Part shown: positions 1-8,205 of the stretch, piece by piece | Layout: every line of letters starts with the position of its first letter | Position numbering within the stretch: position 1 is the stretch's first letter | Assembly: GCF_023656565.1 (NCBI RefSeq) | Contig: NZ_JAMOKG010000004.1 | Span: forward strand, 62,001-126,000 | DNA length: 64,000 nt | Direction: 5' to 3' | DNA from: Flavobacterium tyrosinilyticum | Lineage (GTDB): Bacteria; Bacteroidota; Bacteroidia; Flavobacteriales; Flavobacteriaceae | The notes under the pieces: generated by a model | What the model was told of the DNA's origin: nothing | Database searches by the model: none | The model's input: the letters and a program-made list of their open reading frames with translations, nothing else | Program-made: the position numbers and the translations under genes

Positions 1-238
1 TTTAATTGCTTCCAAAATAAATCCGAACATCAAACAAAATGCTGTTTTTTGCCATTGCTCTGCTGAAAAAGCGCATTCAGAATTGCTCAATTATTTAGAC
101 GCAAAACCTATTTTAAATCTCGATTTACGTTTGGGAGAAGGAACAGGCTGTGCTGTCGCGTTTCCTATTTTAAAATCGGCTGAAGCTTTTTTGAATGAAA
201 TGGCTAGTTTTGAAAGTGCGGGGATAAGTCGCAAATAG
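1..238 (+). CDS. cobT: CobT, nicotinate-nucleotide--dimethylbenzimidazole phosphoribosyltransferase (3' end only)
   Basis: The reading frame is open from base 2 to a TAG at 236-238 and gives the last 78 residues. CobT moves phosphoribose from nicotinate mononucleotide onto dimethylbenzimidazole, giving alpha-ribazole phosphate for the lower loop of cobalamin. The segment contains LDLRLGEGTGCAVAFP, the strongly conserved C-terminal motif whose Glu is the catalytic base, and then the typical ending around EMASFESAGIS. cobS and cobC follow on the same strand, which supports the call. The 5' part lies outside the window, so start and regulation cannot be seen. Confidence 0.9.
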   Translation, partial: LIASKINPNIKQNAVFCHCSAEKAHSELLNYLDAKPILNLDLRLGEGTGCAVAFPILKSAEAFLNEMASFESAGISRK

Positions 239-290
239 TTTTGTATTTCTAAAAAACAATTATGTTTCATGGTGATTTATTCTCATTTTT

Positions 291-390
291 GTCATTTCGA
301 CGAAGGAGAAATCTCCGCAAGTAATTCCGTCCAAACAGACGCCAAGCTTTGTCGAGCTTCTCATGGAGATTTCTCCTTCGTCGAAATGAC
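291..390. repeat. Inverted repeat, 26-bp perfect arms
   Basis: Bases 291-316 and 365-390 are perfect reverse complements, starting GTCATTTCGACGAAGG, with 48 bases between. It lies in the spacer between cobT and cobS. A diverged relative with the same outer GTCAT ends and GATCTCC/GAGATTTCTCC core lies at 14806-14907, so this is a dispersed family. As RNA it would form a long hairpin; it has no coding capacity. Confidence 0.9.
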
Positions 391-417
391 ATACTAAATG
401 GAAAACTAATTATATAA

Positions 418-1203
418 ATGAAAAAAGAACTACATATTTTCTTCACCTGTTTAATGTTCTACACCAGAATTCCGTGTCCAAAAAACATTACGCATCATCC
501 AGATTATTTAAATAAAGCCACAAGATATTTCCCATTTATTGGTTGGATTGTTGGGAGTATTTCCTTTCTGGCTTTTTATCTTTTTTCATTTTTTCTTTCA
601 ACGGAAATTGCTGTTATATTGGCAATCATTACTTCTATCTTAACAACCGGAGCCTTTCATGAAGACGGATTTGCCGATGTTTGTGATGGTTTTGGCGGAG
701 GTTGGACCAAAGAAAAAATCCTAATGATTATGAAAGACAGCGCCATTGGTGCTTATGGAGCTATCGGACTGATTTTACTTTTTCTATTAAAATTCAAACT
801 TCTTTCAGAATCCATTTTACTTTTCACTAATAACATTTTACTACTTTTCCTTTTATTTATTTCTGCTCATTCATTAAGTCGTCTGGCAGCAATCAGCATT
901 ATTTTCACACACGAATATTCGCGTGAAGATGCTTCTAGCAAAAGCAAACCAATTGCAAAGCAATATACTTGGAAAGAAGTTTTTGGCTCTTTCTTTTTTG
1001 GATTAATTCCGTTGTTTGTATTTTCTTATTTTGATTTAAAATTTCTTCTGGCTATAATTCCCGTTTTTATAACTCGATACTTTTTAGCTCGATATTTTCA
1101 GAAATGGATTGACGGTTATACAGGAGATTGTCTTGGCGCTACACAACAGGTTTGCGAAGTGATATTTTACTTAAGCATTTTATTTTTATGGAAATTTATC
1201 TAG
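418..1203 (+). CDS. cobS: CobS, adenosylcobinamide-GDP ribazoletransferase
   Basis: Membrane enzyme of 261 residues that joins adenosylcobinamide-GDP to alpha-ribazole (or its phosphate), the last assembly step of cobalamin. The family signature is visible as EDGFADVCDGFGGG near residues 81-94, followed by IMKDSAIGAYG, and there are several hydrophobic membrane segments (about 38-60, 62-78, 115-155, 190-225). Length fits the family (about 250). It sits between cobT and cobC and its end overlaps the cobC start by 16 bases, so the two are probably translated together. The 179-base spacer upstream holds an inverted repeat. Confidence 0.95.
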   Translation: MKKELHIFFTCLMFYTRIPCPKNITHHPDYLNKATRYFPFIGWIVGSISFLAFYLFSFFLSTEIAVILAIITSILTTGAFHEDGFADVCDGFGGGWTKEKILMIMKDSAIGAYGAIGLILLFLLKFKLLSESILLFTNNILLLFLLFISAHSLSRLAAISIIFTHEYSREDASSKSKPIAKQYTWKEVFGSFFFGLIPLFVFSYFDLKFLLAIIPVFITRYFLARYFQKWIDGYTGDCLGATQQVCEVIFYLSILFLWKFI

Positions 1204-1721
1204 TTCGCCATACCGAAACCATCTGCGAAAAAGGAATCTGTTACGGACAATCAGATGTTGATATTGCAGTTCCATTTGATGAAATTTTCGGCAGAATTAT
1301 TTCTGAACTTCCTTCAGAGGCAATTATCTTTTCAAGTCCATTAAAGCGCTGTGTTATTTTAGCAAAACATATTCAGGAAAATATCAAAACCATTTCTTAT
1401 CAGGAAGATGAACGTTTAAAAGAAATGAATTTTGGCGATTGGGAATTGAAAAGCTGGAACGAAATTCCATCTGAGGAACTCAATCCATGGATGGAAGATT
1501 TTGTGAATATCAAAGTTTCAAACGGAGAATCTTTTGTTGAATTACATGAAAGAGTCGGTAATTTTTTATCTGATACAGTTTCAGAAACAAATCAGCCAAT
1601 TGTTATTGTGGCCCACGCCGGAATCATCAGAAGTATCTTATGCCATCAGAGTTCATTGCCGTTAAAAGAAGCTTTCAATAATAAAGTTGATTTCGGAGAA
1701 GTTATAAAAATTGATTTTTAA
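1188..1721 (+). CDS. cobC: CobC-like alpha-ribazole phosphatase (histidine phosphatase family)
   Basis: About 177 residues starting MEIYLVRHTE. The histidine phosphatase signature is LVRHTE with the phospho-accepting His at residue 8; CYGQSD follows, and the second catalytic His lies in VAHAGIIRS. In this family CobC removes the phosphate of alpha-ribazole phosphate. An upstream in-frame start at 1128 would add 20 residues that lie wholly inside cobS and precede the first beta strand, so ATG 1188 is preferred. The 16-base overlap with cobS suggests coupled translation. The general phosphatase family is broad; the CobC assignment rests on the cobT-cobS context. Confidence 0.88.
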   Translation: MEIYLVRHTETICEKGICYGQSDVDIAVPFDEIFGRIISELPSEAIIFSSPLKRCVILAKHIQENIKTISYQEDERLKEMNFGDWELKSWNEIPSEELNPWMEDFVNIKVSNGESFVELHERVGNFLSDTVSETNQPIVIVAHAGIIRSILCHQSSLPLKEAFNNKVDFGEVIKIDF

Positions 1722-1760
1722 TGCAAATAATTTATAATTTTTCATGAAACATAAAACAAA

Positions 1761-1793
1761 TTTGAATAATCAGTATTTTTAACTTTATCTTTG
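1761..1793 (+). promoter_or_regulatory. Bacteroidota-type promoter of the B12 riboswitch transcript
   Basis: TTTG at 1761-1764 and TATCTTTG at 1786-1793 match the -33 (TTTG/TTG) and -7 (TAnnTTTG) elements known for this phylum, with 21 bases between. Transcription would begin close to 1800, exactly where the riboswitch fold begins. Confidence 0.8.
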
Positions 1794-1800
1794 CAGCAAA

Positions 1801-1982
1801 TTAAGGTTGTGTTTTTAATTCAAAAACACATTAAAAGGGAATCAAGTAATTTCTTGAGCTGTACCCGCAACTGTAAGCTAAGTTCACAAAAATGAATGCT
1901 TGCTGTAACTACATCACCACTGTCACGCCCCGCGTGATGGGAAGGTAAACAGCAAGACGCAAGCCAGGAGACCTGCCTTTGT
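1801..1982 (+). promoter_or_regulatory. Cobalamin (AdoCbl) riboswitch
   Basis: The leader carries the conserved cobalamin-aptamer blocks in order: AAAAGGGAATC at about 1833, GCTGTACCCGCAACTGTAA at 1858-1876, a GATGGGAAGG block at 1935-1944 and the B12 box AAGCCAGGAGACCTGCC at 1961-1977. A receptor gene begins 46 bases after the B12 box, so control of BtuB-like uptake by vitamin B12 is expected. No clear terminator hairpin is seen before the ATG; the stretch GAGCTCTCGGG at 1994-2004 next to the start may take part in a translational switch. Confidence 0.95.
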
Positions 1983-2022
1983 AACAATTTATCGAGCTCT
2001 CGGGAAAAAGAGTGAAGGAATT

Positions 2023-3876
2023 ATGACTTTAAAACGACTTCTTGCTTTTTGTTCATTTGTAATGTGCCAGATTATTTCGGCGCAGAACGATTCTATTACC
2101 AGCTTGAAAGAAGTATTGGTTTCAGACAAAAATTTAAAAAACTATTCGGTTTCACAATCTGTTTTAAAATTAAACGATTCTGTTATTGGCAAAAACGAAG
2201 CTCTTCTAACCGATTTATTAAACTTTAATTCTACGATTTATTTTAAAGAATACGGGCGTGGAATGCTATCTACGGTAGCTTTTAGAGGAACAACTTCTTC
2301 TCAGACCGCAGTCATTTGGAACGGAATTAACATTAATTCCCAAATGAACGGAAGCACCGATTTTAATACCATTTCAGGTTCCGATTATAATTCGATAAGC
2401 GTAAAAGCGGGTGGCGGAAGTGTTATTTACGGAAGCGGTGCTGTTGGAGGAACTGTACATTTAAATAACGATTTGTTGTTTTCTAATCGGTTTGAGAATA
2501 ATTTAAGATTAGACTACGGCAGTTTTAATACAATTGGGATTAATTACAAAACTTCTATTTCAAACAAAAAATGGAGTGCCCAAATCGGATTATCGAAAAA
2601 TAGCTCGACAAACGATTACAAATATCTAAACCAGTACAACTGGAAAGGCGAACAACGCTGGAACCAAAATGGCCAATATGATATTATTACGGTAAGCGCC
2701 AATGCGGGTTATAAAATTAATGCCAAAAACATTCTAAAATTATATACCCAAACCTCAAATACAGATAGAAATACTTCTATAGTTTCCGAATCGGAAATGA
2801 AAAGTAAGTATGTTAATAGTTTTAATAGAAACTTACTAGAATATGACGGTAACTTTGGGAAGTTTACTACCAACTTAAAAACTGCTTATATTTTCGAGAA
2901 CTATCAATATTATGCCGATAATTCGAGTAATATTTATACTTACGGAAAAACAGAAAATTTTATTACAAAAGCAGACTTAGGATATCAATTATTCAAATCA
3001 TTGCAAGTAAACGGAATTTTGGACTATAATCGAACTAAAGGATATGGTTCTGGTTTTGGTGATAATGTGAGAGAAATAAGTTCTGCCGCTTTGCTTGTTA
3101 AACAAGACGCTTCTGCTAATTGGAAAAATGAATTTGGCATTCGAAAAGAATTCACAGACAACTACCAATCTCCTGTCCTATTTTCAGTTGGTTCTTCTTA
3201 TCAGTTTGGGAAATTATATAATTTGAAATTAAATGCATCACGAAATTTCAGAATTCCAACCTTCAATGATTTGTACTGGGAAGAAGGCGGAAATCCAGAC
3301 TTAAAACCTGAAAGCTCCTATCAAGCAGAAATAGGCAATGTTTTTACTTTTCAAAATTTTAATATAACGCAGACCTTTTATTACATGAAAATAAAAGATT
3401 TGTTGAGATGGGTTCCTGGAACAAATGGAATTTGGATGCCACAAAATACAGACAAAGTAAATAGCTATGGAGCAGAAACATTGTTGAGTTGGAAGAAAAG
3501 TTATGGCAAAAACAACCTGACTGCAAATGCAACTTACGCTTATACAGTTTCAGAAAATGCTGAAACTAAAAAACAGTTGTTTTTTGTTCCTTTTAATAAA
3601 GTTACAGCTTCTGTTGCTTATTCAAGAAAAAACATTTCTGCCTATTATCAATTTCTTTATAATGGATTTGTCTATACGCAATCTGACAACGATCCTGATA
3701 AAATTGTTGATGCCTACAATGTATCAAATATTGGAATGGACTACGATTTTAAACTTTTGTCTTCTTTTAAAGTAGGATTTCAAGTTCTAAATCTTTGGAA
3801 TACATTTTATCAAAGTTTAGAATATAGACCAATGCCAGGAAGGAATTTTAATTTGTACTTAAACCTTAAATTTTAA
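2023..3876 (+). CDS. btuB: BtuB-like TonB-dependent vitamin B12 receptor
   Basis: Outer-membrane receptor of 617 residues, about the length of E. coli BtuB (614). It has a signal peptide ending near SAQ, a plug domain at about residues 35-150 with the usual FRGTTSSQTAVIWNG and IYGSGAVGG patterns, and a beta-barrel up to a terminal aromatic-rich strand ending LKF. It begins directly after a cobalamin riboswitch, and the cobalamin assembly genes lie upstream, which makes cobalamin or a corrinoid the likely ligand. Only 4 bases separate it from the next gene, so both share a transcript. A TonB box cannot be placed with certainty. Confidence 0.88.
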   Translation: MTLKRLLAFCSFVMCQIISAQNDSITSLKEVLVSDKNLKNYSVSQSVLKLNDSVIGKNEALLTDLLNFNSTIYFKEYGRGMLSTVAFRGTTSSQTAVIWNGININSQMNGSTDFNTISGSDYNSISVKAGGGSVIYGSGAVGGTVHLNNDLLFSNRFENNLRLDYGSFNTIGINYKTSISNKKWSAQIGLSKNSSTNDYKYLNQYNWKGEQRWNQNGQYDIITVSANAGYKINAKNILKLYTQTSNTDRNTSIVSESEMKSKYVNSFNRNLLEYDGNFGKFTTNLKTAYIFENYQYYADNSSNIYTYGKTENFITKADLGYQLFKSLQVNGILDYNRTKGYGSGFGDNVREISSAALLVKQDASANWKNEFGIRKEFTDNYQSPVLFSVGSSYQFGKLYNLKLNASRNFRIPTFNDLYWEEGGNPDLKPESSYQAEIGNVFTFQNFNITQTFYYMKIKDLLRWVPGTNGIWMPQNTDKVNSYGAETLLSWKKSYGKNNLTANATYAYTVSENAETKKQLFFVPFNKVTASVAYSRKNISAYYQFLYNGFVYTQSDNDPDKIVDAYNVSNIGMDYDFKLLSSFKVGFQVLNLWNTFYQSLEYRPMPGRNFNLYLNLKF

Positions 3877-3880
3877 TATA

Positions 3881-4939
3881 ATGAAACTAACTAGATTATT
3901 TTTAGCAGCACTTAGCATTTCGCTTCTTGTTTCTTGTTCTAATGACGACGACTCCAATGATCCAAAAGGAGTGTATGATGATGGAATTTTCATCTTAAAT
4001 GAGGGAAATTTTACTGATGGTGGTTCTGTTTCTTTCGTTAGCGACGATTTAAATACTTTCACAAAAGATGTATACAGTACTGTAAATGGTTCTGATTTTG
4101 TTGGAAAATATCTTCAGAATATCTTTTTTGATGGAGATAAAGCATACATCATTGCTGGAGGTTCTAATGTTATAAATGTAGTAAATCGTTATACATTTAA
4201 ACTTGAAGCGAAGATTGAGACTGGCCTAATTACTCCAAGATATGGTGTTGTAAAAGATGGAAAAGCTTATGTTACTAATGCCAATACTTACGCGTCGAAC
4301 ACAAACCCAGCTGGTAATACAGATGATTTTATCGCTGTTATTAACTTAGCTACAAACAAAGTAGAATCTACAATTAACCTAAATACAACGGCTAACCATA
4401 TTGAAGTTTACAACAATAAGCTATATGTAACTGAACCTTACAATAACGATAAATTACTTGTAGTAAATCCAGCAACAAATAAGCTTGAAACTTCTTTAAC
4501 TATTGGTTTAGGAGCAGATACAATGGAAGTTAAAGATGGTGTCTTGTACACTATTAGAAGCTCATACGGAGAAAGAAGTGAAATTATAAAAGTAAAATTG
4601 TCTGACAATTCTATCAGCAAAATTACTTTTCCAGAAGCTCTTGATGGAGTTAGAAACCTAGACATTTACAACAATAAAATATACTATACTCTAGAAACTG
4701 CAGTTTACGCTATGGATTACACCGCAACTTCAGCTTCTACAACTCCAATTTTCGAATACAGCTCAACTTCTGAGTACGGAAAAATGTATGGTTTTGCTGT
4801 AAAAGATGATAGAATCTTTATTGCAGATGGTGGTGATTTTGCTTCAAGCAGTAAAGCTTATATTTATAATTTAAGCGGAAGCTTATTAAAAGAATTAACT
4901 GTTGGTTTAGGTCCAAACGGATTCTACTTTAACGATTAA
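3881..4939 (+). CDS. btuG: Surface-exposed beta-propeller lipoprotein, BtuG-like cobalamin-binding protein
   Basis: 352 residues. The signal peptide ends in the lipobox LLVSC, and the residues that follow (SNDDDSND) are the acidic export signal that sends Bacteroidota lipoproteins to the cell surface. The body consists of repeated blades with YVTN/YncE-like patterns such as VINLATNKVES and VVNPATNKLETSL, consistent with a seven-bladed propeller. BtuG of Bacteroides is such a propeller: a surface lipoprotein that binds B12 very tightly and hands it to BtuB. Its place 4 bases behind btuB under a B12 riboswitch supports the same role here. Often annotated only as DUF5074 or surface-layer protein. 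Confidence 0.78.
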   Translation: MKLTRLFLAALSISLLVSCSNDDDSNDPKGVYDDGIFILNEGNFTDGGSVSFVSDDLNTFTKDVYSTVNGSDFVGKYLQNIFFDGDKAYIIAGGSNVINVVNRYTFKLEAKIETGLITPRYGVVKDGKAYVTNANTYASNTNPAGNTDDFIAVINLATNKVESTINLNTTANHIEVYNNKLYVTEPYNNDKLLVVNPATNKLETSLTIGLGADTMEVKDGVLYTIRSSYGERSEIIKVKLSDNSISKITFPEALDGVRNLDIYNNKIYYTLETAVYAMDYTATSASTTPIFEYSSTSEYGKMYGFAVKDDRIFIADGGDFASSSKAYIYNLSGSLLKELTVGLGPNGFYFND

Positions 4940-4973
4940 TTTTACCCTTAGAATTAGTTTTTGTTTTTTATGG

Positions 4974-5008
4974 AAAAGGCTTTCAGTGATGAAAGCCTTT
5001 TCTATTTG
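4974..5008 (+). terminator. Intrinsic terminator after btuG-like gene
   Basis: An 11-bp stem, AAAAGGCTTTC at 4974-4984 and its complement at 4991-5001, with a 6-base loop and T-rich tail. It stands between convergent genes and, with A residues on the other side, may work in both directions. Confidence 0.85.
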
Positions 5009-5020
5009 TTGCATGATTTT

Positions 5021-6481
5021 TTAAAAATTCTTTGGAGCATTTTGAAAATACATTCCGTGTCGTAGTCCGTTTATAATTTTTGAATCTGTCAAATAAGGAT
5101 GTTTCGGTTCAGAATCGTTTAGAACTCTTCTAGCAGAAACACCTGTAATTTTTGAAACAGCTAGATTAAGCAAAGGTTCAGACGTTTCACCTAAAACTCC
5201 GTACGTATCCAAATATTCTCTTTGTACATAAGTAGGCTGTAAACCTTGAGTATAATCTCCAAAACCTGCAGAATTTGAAATTTTAAAAACTAAAGGTTGC
5301 ATTGCATATTTATGATTTGGATTAATTCCTTTTTTAGTAAATAAAGTTTCTGAATCATAAATGGTATACGAACCCACATTTTTACCCGTTGTAGTTTCTC
5401 CAATCTGAACTACATTAATATAAGGCGTTAATCCGTTAACAACCAATTCGCTGGCAGATGCTGTACTAGCCGTTGTAATAATATAAACCGTATTTAAGTT
5501 TAAGCTATTTAACGCTTTTCCATCAATATTATTTACAAATCTATAATTCAAACTTTCCAAATCCTCAGAAGTCATATCTTTCATCCACTTTGTATTGAAC
5601 TGCGTTTTAGCAAAAATCTGATTGTCAAATTGTCCTGTAATCATACTAGAAAGTCTAATAGAAGATGTAACAGATCCTCCTCCATTATATCGAAGATCTA
5701 AAACTAGGTCTGTTATTCCTTGCGATTTGAATTCGCCAAAAGCCTGATTTAATTTATCGTCATATCCAGGATAAAAACCATTATACATTAAATAACCTAT
5801 TTTATGGCTTCCAGAAGGAATCACTTTACTGATTAAAATAGGATTTTCTTCTAAAACAGTTTTCGTCAAATCAACAGATTTTCCATTCAAAACATAAGTG
5901 CTTCCATTATAATCTGCCAAGTTTAGCGTATAACTATCCTTATTCAATAATAGTTCTTGATAATTTGAAACCGTAAGTTTCACACCATTTACACTCGTAA
6001 ATAAATCACCACGCTTAATGGCTTTAGTAGAAGCATCAGAATTTGGAATAATATATCGTACAAAACCTACTACATCATTCGACCCTGAAGATACGCGGCT
6101 CAATCTAAAGTCAACACCATTATTTTTTGTAACACCGCTTAACTCCTGTTCTAAAACAGTATAATCTTCAACAATCCAACTGAAACGATCAATGGCATCG
6201 CCGTTTGGATATTTACTCACAGGCTTGTTCAATAAATCTTCAAATAAATCCTCTGGATGAGAATATCCTCTTAAAAACTGATTAAAATCTGGCTGTAAAT
6301 TACGTCCATCTGCTAGATTGGGCACATCGGCCTGCCATAAGTAGACCTCATTTAATCCTCTCCAAATAAAATTATTAATCTGCAAGTCTGCTGGAGCTGC
6401 AACATCATCCTGATCTTCACATGACTGTAAAGAAAATGCGAATAAAAAGAGAAGAAGAATACTCTTTAAATTTGTTTTCAT
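5021..6481 (-). CDS. S41 family C-terminal-processing-type peptidase, lipoprotein
   Basis: 486 residues with a lipoprotein signal ending LQSC followed by EDQDD, so probably anchored on the outside of the outer membrane. A PDZ-like domain spans about residues 110-195 (the segment around GDLFTSVNGVKLT). The S41 catalytic domain follows: DLRYNGGGSV, the nucleophile Ser in TASTASASELV and the catalytic Lys in GETTTGKNVGS. Such proteases cut exported proteins at or near the C-terminus. The physiological substrate is unknown. The gene is alone on its strand, divergent from the ECF sigma operon (170-base spacer) and convergent with the btuG-like gene. Confidence 0.88.
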   Translation of the reverse strand: MKTNLKSILLLFLFAFSLQSCEDQDDVAAPADLQINNFIWRGLNEVYLWQADVPNLADGRNLQPDFNQFLRGYSHPEDLFEDLLNKPVSKYPNGDAIDRFSWIVEDYTVLEQELSGVTKNNGVDFRLSRVSSGSNDVVGFVRYIIPNSDASTKAIKRGDLFTSVNGVKLTVSNYQELLLNKDSYTLNLADYNGSTYVLNGKSVDLTKTVLEENPILISKVIPSGSHKIGYLMYNGFYPGYDDKLNQAFGEFKSQGITDLVLDLRYNGGGSVTSSIRLSSMITGQFDNQIFAKTQFNTKWMKDMTSEDLESLNYRFVNNIDGKALNSLNLNTVYIITTASTASASELVVNGLTPYINVVQIGETTTGKNVGSYTIYDSETLFTKKGINPNHKYAMQPLVFKISNSAGFGDYTQGLQPTYVQREYLDTYGVLGETSEPLLNLAVSKITGVSARRVLNDSEPKHPYLTDSKIINGLRHGMYFQNAPKNF

Positions 6482-6651
6482 ATCGTGTAGGTTATCTATA
6501 TTCTGAATAAACGTAAAAGTAGTATCTTTAGTTTTAGCTTTATCCTTAAAGCAGTATTTTTTTTACATAAAAAAATATTTTCTTTTTTGTTGTAACAAAT
6601 ATAATTGTGTCTCGTCTTGAATATATAAGCTAACGATTAACCATCAGATTA

Positions 6652-7161
6652 ATGAACCAAGTTGTATTTATAGAATTAATAAATCCTTTTAAAGACAAAG
6701 TTTTTCGTCTGGCAAAAAGATTGCTTACTAGCACCGAAGAAGCAGAAGATGCAACTCAGGAAGTAATGGTAAAATTATGGAGCAAAAAAGACAATCTGCA
6801 AAGCTATAATAGCGTAGAAGCACTAGCAATGACTATGACCAAAAATTATTGTCTCGATCAGCTAAAATCTAAAAGAGCTAGTAATCTGCAAATTGTTCAC
6901 AACAATTTTACCGATCGGCAGCCACAATTGGATAAAAAACTGGAGGATCAAGACAGTTTAGAATGGGTTGAAAAAATTATAAATGAGATGCCCGAACAAA
7001 TGCAATTATTAATTCAGTTACGAGATGTGGAGCAATATGAATTTGAAGAAATAGCCAAAATCGTTAATATGAACGAAACGGCAATACGAGTGGCGCTTTC
7101 GAGAGCAAGAAAAAAAATTAGAGAATCAATGACAAATACACACCTTTATGGAACTAAATAA
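6652..7161 (+). CDS. ECF-type RNA polymerase sigma factor
   Basis: 169 residues, the usual ECF size. Region 2 lies at about residues 8-75 with STEEAEDATQEVMVKLWS, and region 4 at 105-160 with the helix-turn-helix EFEEIAKIVNMNETAIRVALSRARKKIR. It heads an operon: its end overlaps the next gene by 14 bases, and two DUF4252 genes follow at 18 and 2 bases. That layout suggests the next membrane protein controls it. Autoregulation is likely in this family but no target promoter can be read here. Confidence 0.93.
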   Translation: MNQVVFIELINPFKDKVFRLAKRLLTSTEEAEDATQEVMVKLWSKKDNLQSYNSVEALAMTMTKNYCLDQLKSKRASNLQIVHNNFTDRQPQLDKKLEDQDSLEWVEKIINEMPEQMQLLIQLRDVEQYEFEEIAKIVNMNETAIRVALSRARKKIRESMTNTHLYGTK

Positions 7162-7609
7162 AATAGAAGATATATTAGAAAAATACTTTCAGGGAGAAAC
7201 TTCTATTGCTGAGGAAAATCAATTAAAAAAATATTTCTCTTCACCAAATGTTGCGCAGCATTTGGAGCAATACAAATCTATGTTTGGCTATTTCTCTCAT
7301 GCAAAAGAACAGAAATCAACGTATGAAATTCCACTACAATCTAAGAAACGTAACGTAGCGTGGTTATCGATTGCGGCATCAGCTGTTGTTTTGCTGGGAA
7401 TTGGAACCTATTATTTTGCGAGCGAACAAAAAAACATTACTGCAGTAGCTTCGAAAACAGAATTAGGAACCTATGATGATCCCGAAGAAGCGCTTAAAGC
7501 AACACAAAAAGCTTTGGCATTATTATCAAGCAATGTTAATGTAGGTATTGAAAGTGTACATTATATTGGCGAGTATGAACAATCAAAAAACAAAATTTTT
7601 AAACAGTAA
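7148..7609 (+). CDS. Single-span membrane protein, probable anti-sigma factor
   Basis: 153 residues. The N-terminal part (1-70) is charged and helical, beginning ELNKIEDILEKYFQGETS, a pattern common in cytoplasmic parts of Bacteroidota anti-sigma proteins. One membrane helix lies at about 75-93 (AWLSIAASAVVLLGIGTYYF), and a short outer part of about 60 residues follows. There is no FecR domain and no zinc-type HxxxCxxC motif. Its start overlaps the ECF sigma gene by 14 bases, the main reason for the anti-sigma call. I do not recognise a named family with certainty. Confidence 0.65.
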   Translation: MELNKIEDILEKYFQGETSIAEENQLKKYFSSPNVAQHLEQYKSMFGYFSHAKEQKSTYEIPLQSKKRNVAWLSIAASAVVLLGIGTYYFASEQKNITAVASKTELGTYDDPEEALKATQKALALLSSNVNVGIESVHYIGEYEQSKNKIFKQ

Positions 7610-7627
7610 TTAAACACAAAAATAGTC

Positions 7628-8203
7628 ATGAAATCAACGATTCACGAATACCAAAAAAGCAACAAACTAAGTATGAGTAAAAATTTTATTATAACTTTAG
7701 TATTCGCATTAGTAAGCACAACATTCTACGCACAAGGCGCTTTTGACAAATTTGATGGTCAGGATGAAGTAACCTCAGTAATTGTAAACAAAAAAATGTT
7801 TGATTTAATGAGCAAAGTAAAAGTTGACGCTTCTGATAAAGAAACACAGCAGTATATTGCTCTAATTAAAAAACTGGATTACTTAAAAGTGTTTACCACT
7901 AAAAATCCAAAAATCGAAGCAGACATGAAAGCTACTGCCGACAAATATGTAAAAACTGCCGGACTAGAAGAATTAATGCGTGTAAATGATGGTGGGAAAA
8001 ATGTTAGAATAATGGTGAAATCTGGCGCTACAGATACTCAAATAAGAGAATTATTAATGTATGTGGATGGTGCAAAAAACGACGAAACTGTTTTATTATC
8101 TTTAACTGGTAATTTTGATCTAAACGAAATCTCAGTATTAACAGATAAAATGCAACTTCCTGGCGGTACAGACTTAAAGAAAGCTTCTAAAGGCAAAAAA
8201 TAA
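7628..8203 (+). CDS. DUF4252 domain protein, secreted
   Basis: 191 residues from the ATG at 7628; a second in-frame ATG at 7673 (MSKNFIITL) gives a cleaner signal peptide ending FYAQG and may be the true start. The mature part resembles the DUF4252 family found in Bacteroidota, with LMSKVKVDASDKETQQYIALI and a C-terminal LLSLTGNFDLNEISVL stretch. Function is unknown. It is the third gene of the ECF operon and is followed after 2 bases by a lipoprotein relative, so it is presumably made or sensed together with the sigma system. Confidence 0.75.
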   Translation: MKSTIHEYQKSNKLSMSKNFIITLVFALVSTTFYAQGAFDKFDGQDEVTSVIVNKKMFDLMSKVKVDASDKETQQYIALIKKLDYLKVFTTKNPKIEADMKATADKYVKTAGLEELMRVNDGGKNVRIMVKSGATDTQIRELLMYVDGAKNDETVLLSLTGNFDLNEISVLTDKMQLPGGTDLKKASKGKK

Positions 8204-8205
8204 CA

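Noticed and set aside
1128..1187. Longer CobC start
   Set aside because: The extra 20 residues lie wholly in the cobS frame and precede the first beta strand of the phosphatase fold.
3859..4062. Minus-strand ORF opposite the btuG-like gene
   Set aside because: Antisense to a signal peptide and first blade; no start signals or conserved motif.
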